From an uncultured Bacteroidota bacterium (lineage in GTDB: Bacteria > Bacteroidota > Bacteroidia > Chitinophagales > Chitinophagaceae), in contig CAIVKC010000067.1 in assembly GCA_903906365.1 (NCBI GenBank), positions 28,514-92,513 of the forward strand: 64,000 bases of DNA. The letters are read 5' to 3'. Position 1 is the first letter of the stretch. Each line of letters starts with the position of its first letter. The position numbers were made by a program, and so were the translations under genes. Positions 43,774 to 53,515 of the stretch are shown here, piece by piece. Under the pieces are notes generated by a model that saw only the letters and a list, made by a program, of their open reading frames with translations, made no database searches and was not told the origin of the DNA.

Positions 43774-44421
43774 ATGAATCAGATCCTTCCACCAAGCACC
43801 CATGGGGACCTTAGGGTACCGTCCGGGCATTTACCCGTCATGGAAACCTTTTATACCCTGCAGGGGGAGGGCAGCCACCAGGGTAAGGCCGCCTATTTCA
43901 TCCGACTGGCAGGATGCGATGTCGGCTGTGTCTGGTGCGATGTAAAGGACAGCTGGGAGGCATCGGCCCACCCGCTGGAGTCAGTGGAGGAGATAGTGGC
44001 CCGGGCATCCGCCTATCCGGGCAGAATGGCGGTGGTTACCGGCGGTGAACCCCTTATGCATGATTGCAGCCGGCTGACCAGCCAGCTGAAGCAGGCCGGC
44101 TTCTCCACCCATATAGAGACCTCAGGCGCCCATCCCCTCAGCGGGGATTGGGACTGGATCTGCCTGTCTCCCAAGAAATTCAAGGCGCCGCTACCTGGGA
44201 TACTGCCCATGGCCAACGAACTGAAAGTAGTCGTTTTTAACGCTTCGGATTTTCTATGGGCTGAAAAATACGCCGGACTGGTTGGCGCGGACTGCAAATT
44301 GTTCCTGCAGCCCGAATGGGGCAAATCCGGTGAAATCACCCCCCTGATCATCGACTATATCAAAAACAATCCGCGCTGGGAATTTTCACTTCAGCTGCAT
44401 AAATACATCAACGTTCCTTAA
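43774..44421 (+). CDS. queE: 7-carboxy-7-deazaguanine synthase (radical SAM)
   Basis: From ATG 43774 (MNQILPPSTHGDLRVPSGHL) the protein has 215 residues. The radical SAM cluster motif is CDVGCVWC (C-x3-C-x2-C, a variant common in QueE), preceded by FYTLQGEGSHQGKAAYFIRLAGC. VVTGGEPLMHDCSRL and HIETSGAHPL are the usual SAM-binding segments, and FLQPEWGKSGEITPLIIDYIKNNPRW is family-specific. QueE makes the deazaguanine ring precursor of queuosine. Its start lies 35 bases after folD, so co-transcription is likely although the functions differ. Confidence 0.95.
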   Translation: MNQILPPSTHGDLRVPSGHLPVMETFYTLQGEGSHQGKAAYFIRLAGCDVGCVWCDVKDSWEASAHPLESVEEIVARASAYPGRMAVVTGGEPLMHDCSRLTSQLKQAGFSTHIETSGAHPLSGDWDWICLSPKKFKAPLPGILPMANELKVVVFNASDFLWAEKYAGLVGADCKLFLQPEWGKSGEITPLIIDYIKNNPRWEFSLQLHKYINVP

Positions 44422-44515
44422 AGAGGCCCGGTCACTATAGCAGGCATTCTGTTAAAACAGCGCAGAATAAAATGGTCTTTGATCCGTTTTAAGTTTTGAT
44501 TCGTAAATTACCACT

Positions 44516-46429
44516 ATGAAGTACTGCTTTACCCTGCTGTGCATGACCTGTTTGTTTGCACAGGCCCAGTTTGACCCTTCCAAAGTCAACCAGAAGGCAG
44601 CCCAATTGTTCTCCAAGGCGCAGGAACTTACCCAGGGCGGCTACCTGGGCAGGCTGCAGGAGGCCATCAATGCCCTGCAGGAAGCCGTCCGGATCGATCC
44701 CCGTTTTGCCGATGCCTACCTTTCTTTGGGCGGCATGTACCAGGAGCAGAAGAACTACCAGGCGGCCATAGAAAACTATGAAAAAGCAAGGGATATAGAC
44801 AGTGTGTATTTCTTAGATTATTACCTCCCCTACTCCATTAACCTGGCCGGCAAAGGTGAGTTCCAAAAGGCGCTGTCTGCGGTCAATACCTTTCTTTCCA
44901 TTCCAACCCTCAATGAAACAAGCCGCAAGGCCGGTGAGTACCGCCGGAAATGTTACGCTTTTGCGGTGGACTATGAAAAGCAAAAAAAGAACATCGACTA
45001 CCATTTTGAACCCAGGAATCTGGGTGACAGTGTAAACAGCCCTTTTTCGGAATATTATCCCAACATCAGCATTGATGGGCGCAAACTCATTTTCACCCGC
45101 CGGGTCAATAACAACAATGAGGACTTCTTTGAATCCGACCTGGTTAACGGCCAGTGGACAAAGGCCCGGGGCCTGGTCGGAAACATCAATACCAACATGA
45201 ACGAAGGAGCCCTCAGTGCTTCCCAGGACGGACAGTGGCTCATTTTCACCGGCTGCAACTTCCCGGAAGGGTACGGCAGCTGCGATCTGTATATTTCCTA
45301 TGCCACCCCCGAGGGATGGAGCACACCGGAAAACCTGGGAAACCGCATCAATACGGAATTCTGGGAAACAGCCCCCTCCCTGTCCCCGGATAAAAGGGAT
45401 TTGTATTTCTCCAGCAACCGTCCGGGCGGATACGGAGGAGCCGACCTGTACGTGGCTCACCTGTTGCCCAATGGCCGCTGGAGCGAGCCGGAGAACATGG
45501 GTCCGCAGATCAATACCCCCGGAGACGAAAGCACCCCCTTTATCCATACCGACAACCAGAGCCTTTATTTTACATCCTCCGGTCATCCGGGCTACGGGTC
45601 GGATGACCTGTTTGTCACACGCAAAGACGAGAAAGGAAACTGGACCAAACCTGAAAACCTCGGATACCCGATCAATACCATCCAAAGTGAAGGGAGCCTG
45701 GTAATCGGTTCAGACGGAAAAACCGCCTACTATGCCAGTGACCGGGCTGACAGCCGGGGCGGCCTGGACCTATATACCTTCGAACTGCGCAGCGACGTGC
45801 GCCCCGCCAGAACCCTTTGGGTCAGGGGCAGGGTCTATGACGGCAAGACCCACAAAGGGTTGCCATGTGCGGTGGAACTGACCGATCTGGCAACCCGACA
45901 ACTGATCAGCAGGGTACAGACCGATGAGACCGGTAATTACCTGATCACTTTGCCGGTGGGAAAGGACTATGCCTTTCTGGTACAACGCAGGGGTTACCTG
46001 TTTTTCTCGGAAAATTTTCCCTTAAGCCAAAAACAGCCCGATTCAACCTATAACATTGATATTGCCCTGCAGCCCCTTGCCTCCAATGCACTGATCGTAC
46101 TGCACAATATCTTTTTTGATGTCAATAAATACGATCTGAAGAATGCCTCGCAGGTGGAACTGGACCGTATCGTCCAGCTCCTGAAGGAAAATGCCACCCT
46201 GAAAATCGAAATCATCGGCCATACCGATAATGTGGGCAAATCATCAGACAACCTGAAGCTCTCGGCGAGCAGGGCCCAGTCAGTGGTTGCCTACCTGGCA
46301 GCCAGGGGCATTGACCCTGGGCGGCTGATTGCAAAAGGGCTCGGGGATACCCAACCGGTTGCCTCCAATAACACCGAAGCGGGCCGTTCCCAAAACCGCC
46401 GCACGGAGCTGAAGGTTATCAGCCAGTAG
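44516..46429 (+). CDS. PorE-like type IX secretion system outer-membrane protein
   Basis: The 637-residue protein has a signal peptide, TPR repeats (~30-150), a six-bladed WD40/PD40-like propeller (~155-420, repeated EGYGSCDLYIS and GGYGGADLYVAHL, YLFVTRKD blades), a carboxypeptidase-regulatory-type beta-sandwich (~430-505, RVYDGKTHKGLPCAVELTD) and a C-terminal OmpA peptidoglycan-binding domain (~520-635, ILHNIFFDVNKYDLK, IIGHTDNVGKSSDNLKLSASRAQ). This order TPR-PD40-CRD-OmpA is that of PorE, which links the T9SS core to peptidoglycan. Other PorE-type paralogues exist, so the symbol is left out. Confidence 0.88.
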   Translation: MKYCFTLLCMTCLFAQAQFDPSKVNQKAAQLFSKAQELTQGGYLGRLQEAINALQEAVRIDPRFADAYLSLGGMYQEQKNYQAAIENYEKARDIDSVYFLDYYLPYSINLAGKGEFQKALSAVNTFLSIPTLNETSRKAGEYRRKCYAFAVDYEKQKKNIDYHFEPRNLGDSVNSPFSEYYPNISIDGRKLIFTRRVNNNNEDFFESDLVNGQWTKARGLVGNINTNMNEGALSASQDGQWLIFTGCNFPEGYGSCDLYISYATPEGWSTPENLGNRINTEFWETAPSLSPDKRDLYFSSNRPGGYGGADLYVAHLLPNGRWSEPENMGPQINTPGDESTPFIHTDNQSLYFTSSGHPGYGSDDLFVTRKDEKGNWTKPENLGYPINTIQSEGSLVIGSDGKTAYYASDRADSRGGLDLYTFELRSDVRPARTLWVRGRVYDGKTHKGLPCAVELTDLATRQLISRVQTDETGNYLITLPVGKDYAFLVQRRGYLFFSENFPLSQKQPDSTYNIDIALQPLASNALIVLHNIFFDVNKYDLKNASQVELDRIVQLLKENATLKIEIIGHTDNVGKSSDNLKLSASRAQSVVAYLAARGIDPGRLIAKGLGDTQPVASNNTEAGRSQNRRTELKVISQ

Positions 46430-46533
46430 TCCAAAAACCTTGTCAGGCGCGCCTTGGCATCCGTCAACGGTGACAGGCCGATAAGGGAAAAAATTATTTT
46501 GGGCTGAAATTGGCTCCTCCCATATCTTTGCAC

Positions 46534-48030
46534 ATGGCAACAATAAACACTCCAAACAGCAAGGCAAACACCAGTTCAAAGTTTTTTGGCGAAGGGCTCA
46601 CCTTCGATGACGTATTGCTTTTACCGGCCTATTCACAGGTCCTTCCACGCGAGGTGGATATAAAAACCAAACTGACCCGCTCCATCACGCTTAATATACC
46701 CATGCTATCGGCTGCCATGGATACGGTCACCGAAGCCAACCTGGCTATTGCGCTGGCTCGGGAGGGCGGAATCGGCATGCTCCACAAAAACATGACCATT
46801 GACAAGCAGGTGGAACAGGTTCGAAAAGTGAAAAGAAGTGAAAGTGGTCTGATCATCGACCCCATCACCCTGCATGCGGAAGCCACCATCGGGGATGCCT
46901 TGCGCCTGATGAAAGAAAACAAGATCGGGGGCATTCCCATTGTCGATAACAACCAGATGCTGCTGGGCATACTTACCAACAGGGATCTCCGGTTTGAGGA
47001 TAATAAGCGCCGCAAAGTAAAGGAAGTCATGACCCGGGAGAACCTCATCACCGCCCCGGAGGGAACAGACCTGAAGAAAGCCGAAAAAATCCTGCAGAAA
47101 TATAAAATAGAAAAGCTGCCCGTGGTAAACAAGGCAGGTAAACTCATCGGCCTGATCACCTACCGGGATATCCTCCAGTTAACCAGCTTTCCCAATGCGG
47201 TTAAGGACGCATTTGGCAGGCTCCTGGCCGGAGCCGCCCTGGGAATTACCAAGGACATGCTCGACCGGGCAGCAGCCCTCCAGCAAATCGGGGTGGATGT
47301 GGTATGCCTGGACAGCGCCCACGGCCATAGCCGGGGAGTGATCGAGGCCCTCAAACGCGTAAAAAAGAATTTCAAAAGCCTTCAGGTCATAGCAGGCAAC
47401 GTGGGTACGGCGGCCGGCGCCAAGGCGCTGGCAGAAGCCGGAGCCGACGCGGTGAAGGTGGGCATTGGCCCGGGGTCCATTTGTACGACCCGGATCGTGG
47501 CCGGGGCCGGTGTACCGCAGATTACCGCGGTGCTGGAGGCAGCCTCCGTACTGGCTCCCAAGGGCATCCCCCTGATTGCGGACGGCGGTATTCGATATAC
47601 CGGGGATATGGTCAAGGCACTGGCAGCCGGCGCCAATGCGGTGATGATGGGCAGTGTCTTTGCAGGCGTGGAGGAAAGCCCGGGCGATACCATTATTTAC
47701 GAAGGAAGAAAATTCAAGCAATACAGGGGCATGGGCTCCATTGGCGCCATGGCCCAGGGCAGTTCCGACCGGTATTTCCAGGATGTCGAAGACGATCTCA
47801 AAAAACTGGTTCCGGAAGGCATCGAAGGAAGGGTGGCCTTCAAGGGAAACTTATCTGAAATGGTTATGCAATATACCGGCGGGCTGCGTGCCGGGATGGG
47901 TTATTGCGGGGCTCCTGATATCAAAACCCTCCAAAAAGCCCAGTTCATTAAAATCACCAATGCCGGCATGAAGGAAAGCCATGCCCACGATATTGAAATT
48001 ACCCGGGAAGCGCCCAATTACAGTCGCTAG
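46534..48030 (+). CDS. guaB: inosine-5'-monophosphate dehydrogenase
   Basis: From ATG 46534 ([18 protein letters not shown]) the protein has 498 residues. TIM-barrel catalytic parts flank a CBS pair (~105-225: [28 protein letters not shown] and [19 protein letters not shown]). The catalytic cysteine is C317 in [19 protein letters not shown], and the flap includes [20 protein letters not shown]. It oxidises IMP to XMP, the first step of GTP synthesis. A terminator follows at 48047. Confidence 0.98.
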   Translation: MATINTPNSKANTSSKFFGEGLTFDDVLLLPAYSQVLPREVDIKTKLTRSITLNIPMLSAAMDTVTEANLAIALAREGGIGMLHKNMTIDKQVEQVRKVKRSESGLIIDPITLHAEATIGDALRLMKENKIGGIPIVDNNQMLLGILTNRDLRFEDNKRRKVKEVMTRENLITAPEGTDLKKAEKILQKYKIEKLPVVNKAGKLIGLITYRDILQLTSFPNAVKDAFGRLLAGAALGITKDMLDRAAALQQIGVDVVCLDSAHGHSRGVIEALKRVKKNFKSLQVIAGNVGTAAGAKALAEAGADAVKVGIGPGSICTTRIVAGAGVPQITAVLEAASVLAPKGIPLIADGGIRYTGDMVKALAAGANAVMMGSVFAGVEESPGDTIIYEGRKFKQYRGMGSIGAMAQGSSDRYFQDVEDDLKKLVPEGIEGRVAFKGNLSEMVMQYTGGLRAGMGYCGAPDIKTLQKAQFIKITNAGMKESHAHDIEITREAPNYSR

Positions 48031-48046
48031 CCGTTTTCATCATTTA

Positions 48047-48073
48047 AAAAAGCCACTCCCGGAGTGGCTTTTT
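48047..48073 (+). terminator. terminator downstream of guaB
   Basis: AAAAAGCCACTCC and GGAGTGGCTTTTT are 13-base complementary arms around one central C, ending in a T-run on the plus strand. It lies 16 bases after the guaB stop and before the next gene's start, and it lies within a longer but unlikely reading frame of that next gene. Confidence 0.85.
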
Positions 48074-48091
48074 CATAACCATCCCATTACA

Positions 48092-49273
48092 ATGGCTCGA
48101 ATGAAGACTACTTACCGGATCATGCTGCTGGCGGTGGCCCTTTTTATTCAATCTGCCGCCCATGCCCAATGGGATTCCTGCGCGCTGCGCATCAGTCTGC
48201 TTACCTGCAGTCCGGGCACGGAACTCTACAGCACTTTCGGACATACCGCCATTCGGGTAACCGATACCGTGAATGGCAGGGATGTTGTTTTCAATTACGG
48301 CACATTTGACGATTCAGACCCCTATTTTTACCTGAAGTTTACCCGTGGTATTATGGTCTACGCGCTTTCGGCCGAGTCTTTTGATGACTTCATGCAGGAA
48401 TACATCTCCGAAAAGCGCAGCGTAGTCCAGCAGGTGCTCGCCCTGAGCTGCACCGAAAAAGGGAAACTCCTGGCGGCCCTGCAGGATAACTTAAAAGAAG
48501 AGCACCGGTTTTATAATTATCATTTTTACGCCGACAACTGCACCACCCGTGCCAGGGACATCATCCGCAGGCATACTTCAAGGCCGGTGGTATTCAACAA
48601 CATCCTTCCCTCACCGGCACCCAGCTATCGCCAGATCATTCACACTTACCTGGACCAAGGCGGGCAGGACTGGAGCAGGTTTGGTATTGACCTGCTGCTG
48701 GGAAGCCACCTGGATGAACGGGTAACCACTGAGGAGGCGATGTTTCTGCCGGATATGTTATTAAAGGGCCTGGACAGCGCCCGGCAGGGAACCGATCCCC
48801 TGGTAGCCTACTCTTCGGTCGTACTGGCCCCGGCCCGCGCTGACGGCGCAGCAAAAAACCCCCTGACTCCCCTGCTGGTTTTTTCTTTACTTGCCCTGAT
48901 CATCGTGGTGGTTTCTGTGGTGAGCATTGGAAAGCATATGGAAAAGCCGCTGCTGATATTTGACAGGGTATTCTTTGCTTTGGTCGGGCTCCTGGGCCTG
49001 CTTATCTTATTTGTCTGGCTGGGACGGGTGGATTCGGTCTGCCGAAACAACCTGAACCTGGCATGGGCCCTACCCACCCACCTGTTCGCCGTATTTTTCC
49101 TGGGCAGGCGCCCGGGTTGGCTTAAGGGGTATTGGCTGTTCAGTGCCATAGTCTGCGGTATCCTGCTGGCTTGTTGGGCCTGGTTACCCCAAGGGCTCAA
49201 CCCTGCCTTCATGCCCCTATTAATCATCATTTTGGTAAGAAGTATCTTTATCAGCACAAAAACCAGGCATTAA
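48092..49273 (+). CDS. DUF4105 / Lnb-domain membrane protein
   Basis: Start at ATG 48092 (MARMKTTYRIMLLAVALF) gives 393 residues; the frame opens at 47981 but would run through the guaB terminator. A signal peptide is followed by the DUF4105 domain (~35-200) with STFGHTAIRVTDTVNGRDVVFNYGTFDDSDPYFYLKF and NYHFYADNCTTRARDIIR, which contains His and Cys residues of a papain-like (Lnb N-terminal periplasmic) fold. The C-terminal ~140 residues hold about five transmembrane helices. Function is unknown. The stop codon is directly followed by the ATG of the hydrolase. Confidence 0.85.
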   Translation: MARMKTTYRIMLLAVALFIQSAAHAQWDSCALRISLLTCSPGTELYSTFGHTAIRVTDTVNGRDVVFNYGTFDDSDPYFYLKFTRGIMVYALSAESFDDFMQEYISEKRSVVQQVLALSCTEKGKLLAALQDNLKEEHRFYNYHFYADNCTTRARDIIRRHTSRPVVFNNILPSPAPSYRQIIHTYLDQGGQDWSRFGIDLLLGSHLDERVTTEEAMFLPDMLLKGLDSARQGTDPLVAYSSVVLAPARADGAAKNPLTPLLVFSLLALIIVVVSVVSIGKHMEKPLLIFDRVFFALVGLLGLLILFVWLGRVDSVCRNNLNLAWALPTHLFAVFFLGRRPGWLKGYWLFSAIVCGILLACWAWLPQGLNPAFMPLLIIILVRSIFISTKTRH

Positions 49274-50077
49274 ATGGAGCTTATTTGGTTTGAATTCCGC
49301 GGTCAACCAGCCTGTTACCGCCGCAGCGGAAGCGGCCCCCTCGTGCTGCTGGTACATGGCTTTGCCGAAGACGGCGATATCTGGAAAGCTCAAAGGGCGT
49401 TTCTGGAAAAGGACTTCCGGCTGCTGGTGCCAGACTTGCCAGGCAGCGGCAGGTCCCCCCTGAATCCGGGCATGGAGGCCATCAGTGATTTCGCTGATTT
49501 CCTGCTCGCCCTGCTGGGCAACGAAAAAGCCGATAGCTGCACCCTGATCGGCCACAGCATGGGCGGATACATCAGCCTGGCATTTGCAGGCAAATACCCC
49601 GCCCGCCTGCAGGCGCTCGGGCTATTTCATTCAACAGCCTTTGCCGATACACCCGAAAAGAAGGCCACCCGCCAAAAAAGCATCGCATTCATCGCTAAAA
49701 ACGGAGCCTCCGCTTTTATCAGGCAATCCACCCCCCAATTGTTCTCCGAATGGACCCGAAAACAAAATCCCGGGCTGATTACCCAATTAATTGACCGTTA
49801 CGACAACTTCCAGGCCCCTTCGCTCGTATTTTACTATGAGATCATGATCTCCCGGCCGGAAACCCTGGGGGTACTGGCTTCCTTCCGGGGGCCGGTCCTG
49901 TTTATCATAGGGGAGAAGGACCAGGCCGTTACTTTGGAACACAGTTTGCGGCAATGTCATATTCCCGGTTTATCCTATATTCACATCCTTGAAAATGCGG
50001 GACATATGGGGATGCTTGAGGCTAGAGACCAGGTGAATGCATGGCTGCTCGAGTTTTTAAAAAACGTTACGATATGA
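49274..50077 (+). CDS. alpha/beta hydrolase
   Basis: The 267-residue protein is a single-domain alpha/beta hydrolase. VLLVHGFAEDGDIWK forms the oxyanion loop region, nucleophile S95 is in GHSMGGYIS, the acidic residue is in IIGEKDQAV and the terminal histidine in ENAGHMGMLE. Substrate (ester, lactone or halide) cannot be told. Its ATG follows directly on the DUF4105 stop and its stop overlaps the next ATG by ATGA, so it is tightly co-translated. Confidence 0.92.
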   Translation: MELIWFEFRGQPACYRRSGSGPLVLLVHGFAEDGDIWKAQRAFLEKDFRLLVPDLPGSGRSPLNPGMEAISDFADFLLALLGNEKADSCTLIGHSMGGYISLAFAGKYPARLQALGLFHSTAFADTPEKKATRQKSIAFIAKNGASAFIRQSTPQLFSEWTRKQNPGLITQLIDRYDNFQAPSLVFYYEIMISRPETLGVLASFRGPVLFIIGEKDQAVTLEHSLRQCHIPGLSYIHILENAGHMGMLEARDQVNAWLLEFLKNVTI

Positions 50078-52548
50078 TTCGTATGCTGATGAAATGCTGG
50101 TTGGTGGCTGCCGGTCTGTTAAGTTCCTTTTCCTCGTTTTCCCAAACGCAGGCCTGCCCCGTTAATATCAACTTTTCATCAGGTACCCTGTCCCACTGGC
50201 TGGCCTATACGGGCAATAACCAGCAGGGAAACGGGGACAGTGCCATTAAGATGCGCTATGATACCAGTTTACCGGCACCCCAGGGTACACTGGGTACCCG
50301 CTCCATCCCGGAATATCAGCTGCCTTCTGTGGCCGGAATACGCACCATTGTCAGTCCGGGTGCTGATCTGTATGGCCAGTTTCCGACCATTCCAACCATC
50401 AACGGTTATCATTACGATTATTCCATCCTGCTGGGATCTACCTCCATAACCCGGTCATCCGCACAGAGTTCCACCCCCCCGGGCGGCTACATACGGGGGG
50501 TAAGTTATGTCATCGATGTGCCTGCCACGCCGGCCACCCAACCCTATACCATGACCTATGCCTATGCCATGGTGTTGGAAAACGGCGCCCACAATTCCAA
50601 TAACCAGCCGCTGTTTTCTGCAACCCTTAAAACCAACAATGGCATCATAGCCTGTGCTTCACCGTCCTATTACCTGCCAACTTTTGACAACGCCACCCAG
50701 GGAGGGGGCCATGCCACCCTGGATACGGCCGCCGCCATAAAAAACGGGTTTTCAGCCAGCAGGCTCCCCTCCCCCAATCCCAATCCCAACGGCAGCGGTC
50801 CGGATGCGCCCCATCTCTATGATGTATGGACCAAGGGATGGACGGAAGTAACCTTTGACCTCTCTCCCTACAGGGGTCAGCAGGTCACCCTCACCTTTGA
50901 GGCCGACAATTGCGTCCCGGGCGGCCATTTTGCCTATGCCTATGTGGCGCTCAGAAATACCTGTGCGGGTCTGCTGATCAGCGGCGATACCATTGCCTGT
51001 TCCAATACCCCCCTGACCTATTCCATTCCCGCGCTGGCCGGAGCTGCCTACCAATGGTCTGTCCCGGGGGACTGGCAGATTACTTCGGGCAGCGGCTCCA
51101 ACATCATCACCGTCAATCCGGGCAGCCTCAACGGCAAGGTGATAGCCAGGGAACAGAACAGTTGCGCTGACCTGGCCGATACCATCCAGGTAAAATCCCT
51201 GCCTCCGACCATTCCCGGTTCCCTGGCAGGCGATGCGGAAGTCTGTACCGGTATAAACAGCACCCCGCTCACCCTCTCCGGCAATAGCGGCCAGGTACTC
51301 GAATGGCTAAGCTCCACAGACGGTGGCCAGAACTGGAATGGTGAAATTGCCAATACGACGGCCTCTTATACGGCACAGAACCTGACCACCACCACCCTGT
51401 TTAAAGCAGTGGTGCAAAACGGCCCGGCCTGCAGCATTGATTCGAGCGCTCCGGCCACCATTAGGGTGGATGCAGCCAGTGCGGGCGGAACCCTCTTGCC
51501 GGCATCGGCTTTTATTTGCAAAGGGCAGGACAGGCCCATTGAACTTGTTCTAAACCAACAAACGGGCCGGGTGGTCAACTGGCAATCCTCCCAGGATTCT
51601 GTCAACTGGCAACCATTCAGCCCGGCCGATCATGATACTTCCTGGGGGGTAGCCAGCCTGTCTGCCACCACCTATTACAGGACCATTGTGCAAAACGGTG
51701 TCTGCCCCGCAGATACCAGTGCGGTGGCCTCCCTGACCTTCCTGAATGCGGCCTTTCCCCAGGCAAAAATAGATCCGGCCGATACCACGATTTGTTATGG
51801 GGGACAGGCCAGCCTGCAGGCGGTAGTCTCCATAGGCACCCAATACAGTTGGACCAATACCGCTTCGCTGTCCAACCAGGGCAGCGGCCAATCGGCCGTC
51901 AGCCCGTTTTCCCTGCTGGCCACAGCCGCACCCAATAGCTCCACTGAGTATGTGCTGAACATTCTGAACCCGGGATGCCCCAATTTGCTCTCCGATACTT
52001 TTGAGGTGCACGTGATTGCCCCCATCCTGGTGAATGCCGGAAACGACACGGCCATCGTGGTCAACCAGCCCCTTCAACTGCATGCCTATACCAACGACTC
52101 ATCTGCCAATTCCTTTAACTGGTCCCCGCCCGATGGCCTGAGCAACCCTAATATTTACAATCCGGTGGCCGTGCTGGGATCATCCACCGATACCATCACC
52201 TACCTGGTGCGGGCCAGCGACTCCCTGGGATGTTTTGGACAGGCCGAAGTCAGGGTAAGGGTTTTCAAGACCCTGCCTGATATATTTGTGCCCAATGCTT
52301 TCACTCCGGGCAAGACCACCAACCCCGTTTTCCGGCCCATCCCGGTGGGTATCTCCTCACTGCAATACTTCCGGGTTTATAACAGGTGGGGACAGCTTGT
52401 TTTTGCCACCTCCCGGCTGGGAGCGGGATGGGATGGCTCCCTCGGTGGCAAGCCGCAGGATACCGGCAGCTATGTCTGGATGTTACAGGGTACAGATTAT
52501 ACCGGCAAAACCATCACACACAAGGGTACCATGACCCTTATCCGTTAG
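50074..52548 (+). CDS. secreted adhesin-like protein with type B T9SS sorting domain
   Basis: Start at ATG 50074 (MIRMLMKCWLVAAGLLSSFSS) overlaps the previous stop (ATGA), giving 824 residues and a good signal peptide. The N-terminal ~330 residues have jelly-roll character, ~330-730 are PKD/Ig-like repeats (ISGDTIACSNTPLTY, TVNPGSLNGK, VDAASAGGTL). The C-terminal ~85 residues are a gliding-motility-associated C-terminal domain: DIFVPNAFTPG, LQYFRVYNRWGQLVFATSRLGAGWDGS, the type B signal that directs transport by the T9SS and attachment at the cell surface. Ligand unknown. Confidence 0.9.
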   Translation: MIRMLMKCWLVAAGLLSSFSSFSQTQACPVNINFSSGTLSHWLAYTGNNQQGNGDSAIKMRYDTSLPAPQGTLGTRSIPEYQLPSVAGIRTIVSPGADLYGQFPTIPTINGYHYDYSILLGSTSITRSSAQSSTPPGGYIRGVSYVIDVPATPATQPYTMTYAYAMVLENGAHNSNNQPLFSATLKTNNGIIACASPSYYLPTFDNATQGGGHATLDTAAAIKNGFSASRLPSPNPNPNGSGPDAPHLYDVWTKGWTEVTFDLSPYRGQQVTLTFEADNCVPGGHFAYAYVALRNTCAGLLISGDTIACSNTPLTYSIPALAGAAYQWSVPGDWQITSGSGSNIITVNPGSLNGKVIAREQNSCADLADTIQVKSLPPTIPGSLAGDAEVCTGINSTPLTLSGNSGQVLEWLSSTDGGQNWNGEIANTTASYTAQNLTTTTLFKAVVQNGPACSIDSSAPATIRVDAASAGGTLLPASAFICKGQDRPIELVLNQQTGRVVNWQSSQDSVNWQPFSPADHDTSWGVASLSATTYYRTIVQNGVCPADTSAVASLTFLNAAFPQAKIDPADTTICYGGQASLQAVVSIGTQYSWTNTASLSNQGSGQSAVSPFSLLATAAPNSSTEYVLNILNPGCPNLLSDTFEVHVIAPILVNAGNDTAIVVNQPLQLHAYTNDSSANSFNWSPPDGLSNPNIYNPVAVLGSSTDTITYLVRASDSLGCFGQAEVRVRVFKTLPDIFVPNAFTPGKTTNPVFRPIPVGISSLQYFRVYNRWGQLVFATSRLGAGWDGSLGGKPQDTGSYVWMLQGTDYTGKTITHKGTMTLIR

Positions 52549-52628
52549 AAAGAGCAGGAGGTGGCCTGATTTTTTTGTTCCACTGCTTTATAATAGATTG
52601 CAATCCACAACTGTTTTAACCAACTGAC

Positions 52629-53393
52629 ATGACTAATAAAATAGTGTTGATTACCGGCGCTACTTCTGGGTTCGGAGCAGCCGCGGCCATGAAATTTGCC
52701 TCCCAGCATTACGACATCATCATTACCGGAAGAAGGGCAGAAAGACTGCAGGAAATCAGCCTGAAAATACAGGAGCGCTACAATGTAAAGGTCCTTTGCC
52801 TGAATTTTGATGTGCGGCAGCGCAAGGCCGTTGAGCAGGCCATCAGCAGCCTTCCGGAACCCTGGAAGGCAATCGATCTGCTGATCAACAATGCCGGCCT
52901 GGCGCTCGGTAGGGATAATTTTGAGGAGGCCAGCATCGAAGACTGGGAAACTATGATTGACACCAACCTGAAAGGATTGATGTACGTCACCAGGGCGGTT
53001 TTACCCCTGATGATCACCCGCAAAAAAGGGCATATCATCAACCTGGGCTCCACCGCCGCCAAGGAAGTATACGAAAAAGGGAATATGTATTGCGCGAGCA
53101 AATCGGCGGTGGATGCGCTCTCCAAGGCCATGCGCATTGATTTGTTGCCACACCGAATTAAGGTAACCGCCATCCACCCGGGAGCGGCCGATACTGAATT
53201 CTCCATGGTACGCTTCAAGGGCAATGAGGCCCTGGCTAAAAAAGTCTACGAAGGCTACCAGCCCCTGGTCGCAGAAGACGTGGCCGAAGTGATCTATTAT
53301 ACCGCCAGCCTGCCCGACCATGTATGTATTAATGACCTGATTATCACCTCTACATCACAGGCAAACTCCTTTTACACTTTTAAAAATTCCTGA
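52629..53393 (+). CDS. SDR-family NAD(P)-dependent oxidoreductase
   Basis: The 254-residue classical short-chain dehydrogenase has the cofactor motif TGATSGFG (about 9-16), the NNAGL motif in LLINNAGLALGR, and the catalytic pair Y154 and K158 in YCASKSAVDALSKAMR, plus IHPGAADTEFS. In the close family of YdfG-like serine/3-hydroxy acid dehydrogenases the same pattern is seen, so an NADP-dependent beta-hydroxy acid oxidoreductase is a fair guess. 80 bases after the T9SS substrate gene. Confidence 0.93.
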   Translation: MTNKIVLITGATSGFGAAAAMKFASQHYDIIITGRRAERLQEISLKIQERYNVKVLCLNFDVRQRKAVEQAISSLPEPWKAIDLLINNAGLALGRDNFEEASIEDWETMIDTNLKGLMYVTRAVLPLMITRKKGHIINLGSTAAKEVYEKGNMYCASKSAVDALSKAMRIDLLPHRIKVTAIHPGAADTEFSMVRFKGNEALAKKVYEGYQPLVAEDVAEVIYYTASLPDHVCINDLIITSTSQANSFYTFKNS

Positions 53394-53443
53394 TGGAGCC
53401 ATAGGAATAATTACCTACCTAAAAAGGAAATTATGGTATAAAA

Positions 53444-53460
53444 ATTGCAACCTATTGCAA
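53444..53460. promoter_or_regulatory. TTGCAA pair upstream of the 53516 gene
   Basis: ATTGCAA occurs at 53444-53450 and again at 53454-53460, separated by CCT. TTGCAA is its own reverse complement, so the pair is both a direct and an inverted repeat with a 10-base period. It is 56 bases upstream of the next ATG and could be a dimeric regulator site or chance. Confidence 0.25.
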
Positions 53461-53515
53461 ATTCCAAACCAATTGATTAAGTTTACCTGTCCATCATCCG
53501 TAAAAAGCCAGAGAC

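Noticed and set aside
48044..48244. minus-strand 66-codon frame through the guaB terminator
   Set aside because: It is antisense to the DUF4105 leader and its end is made by the terminator repeat.
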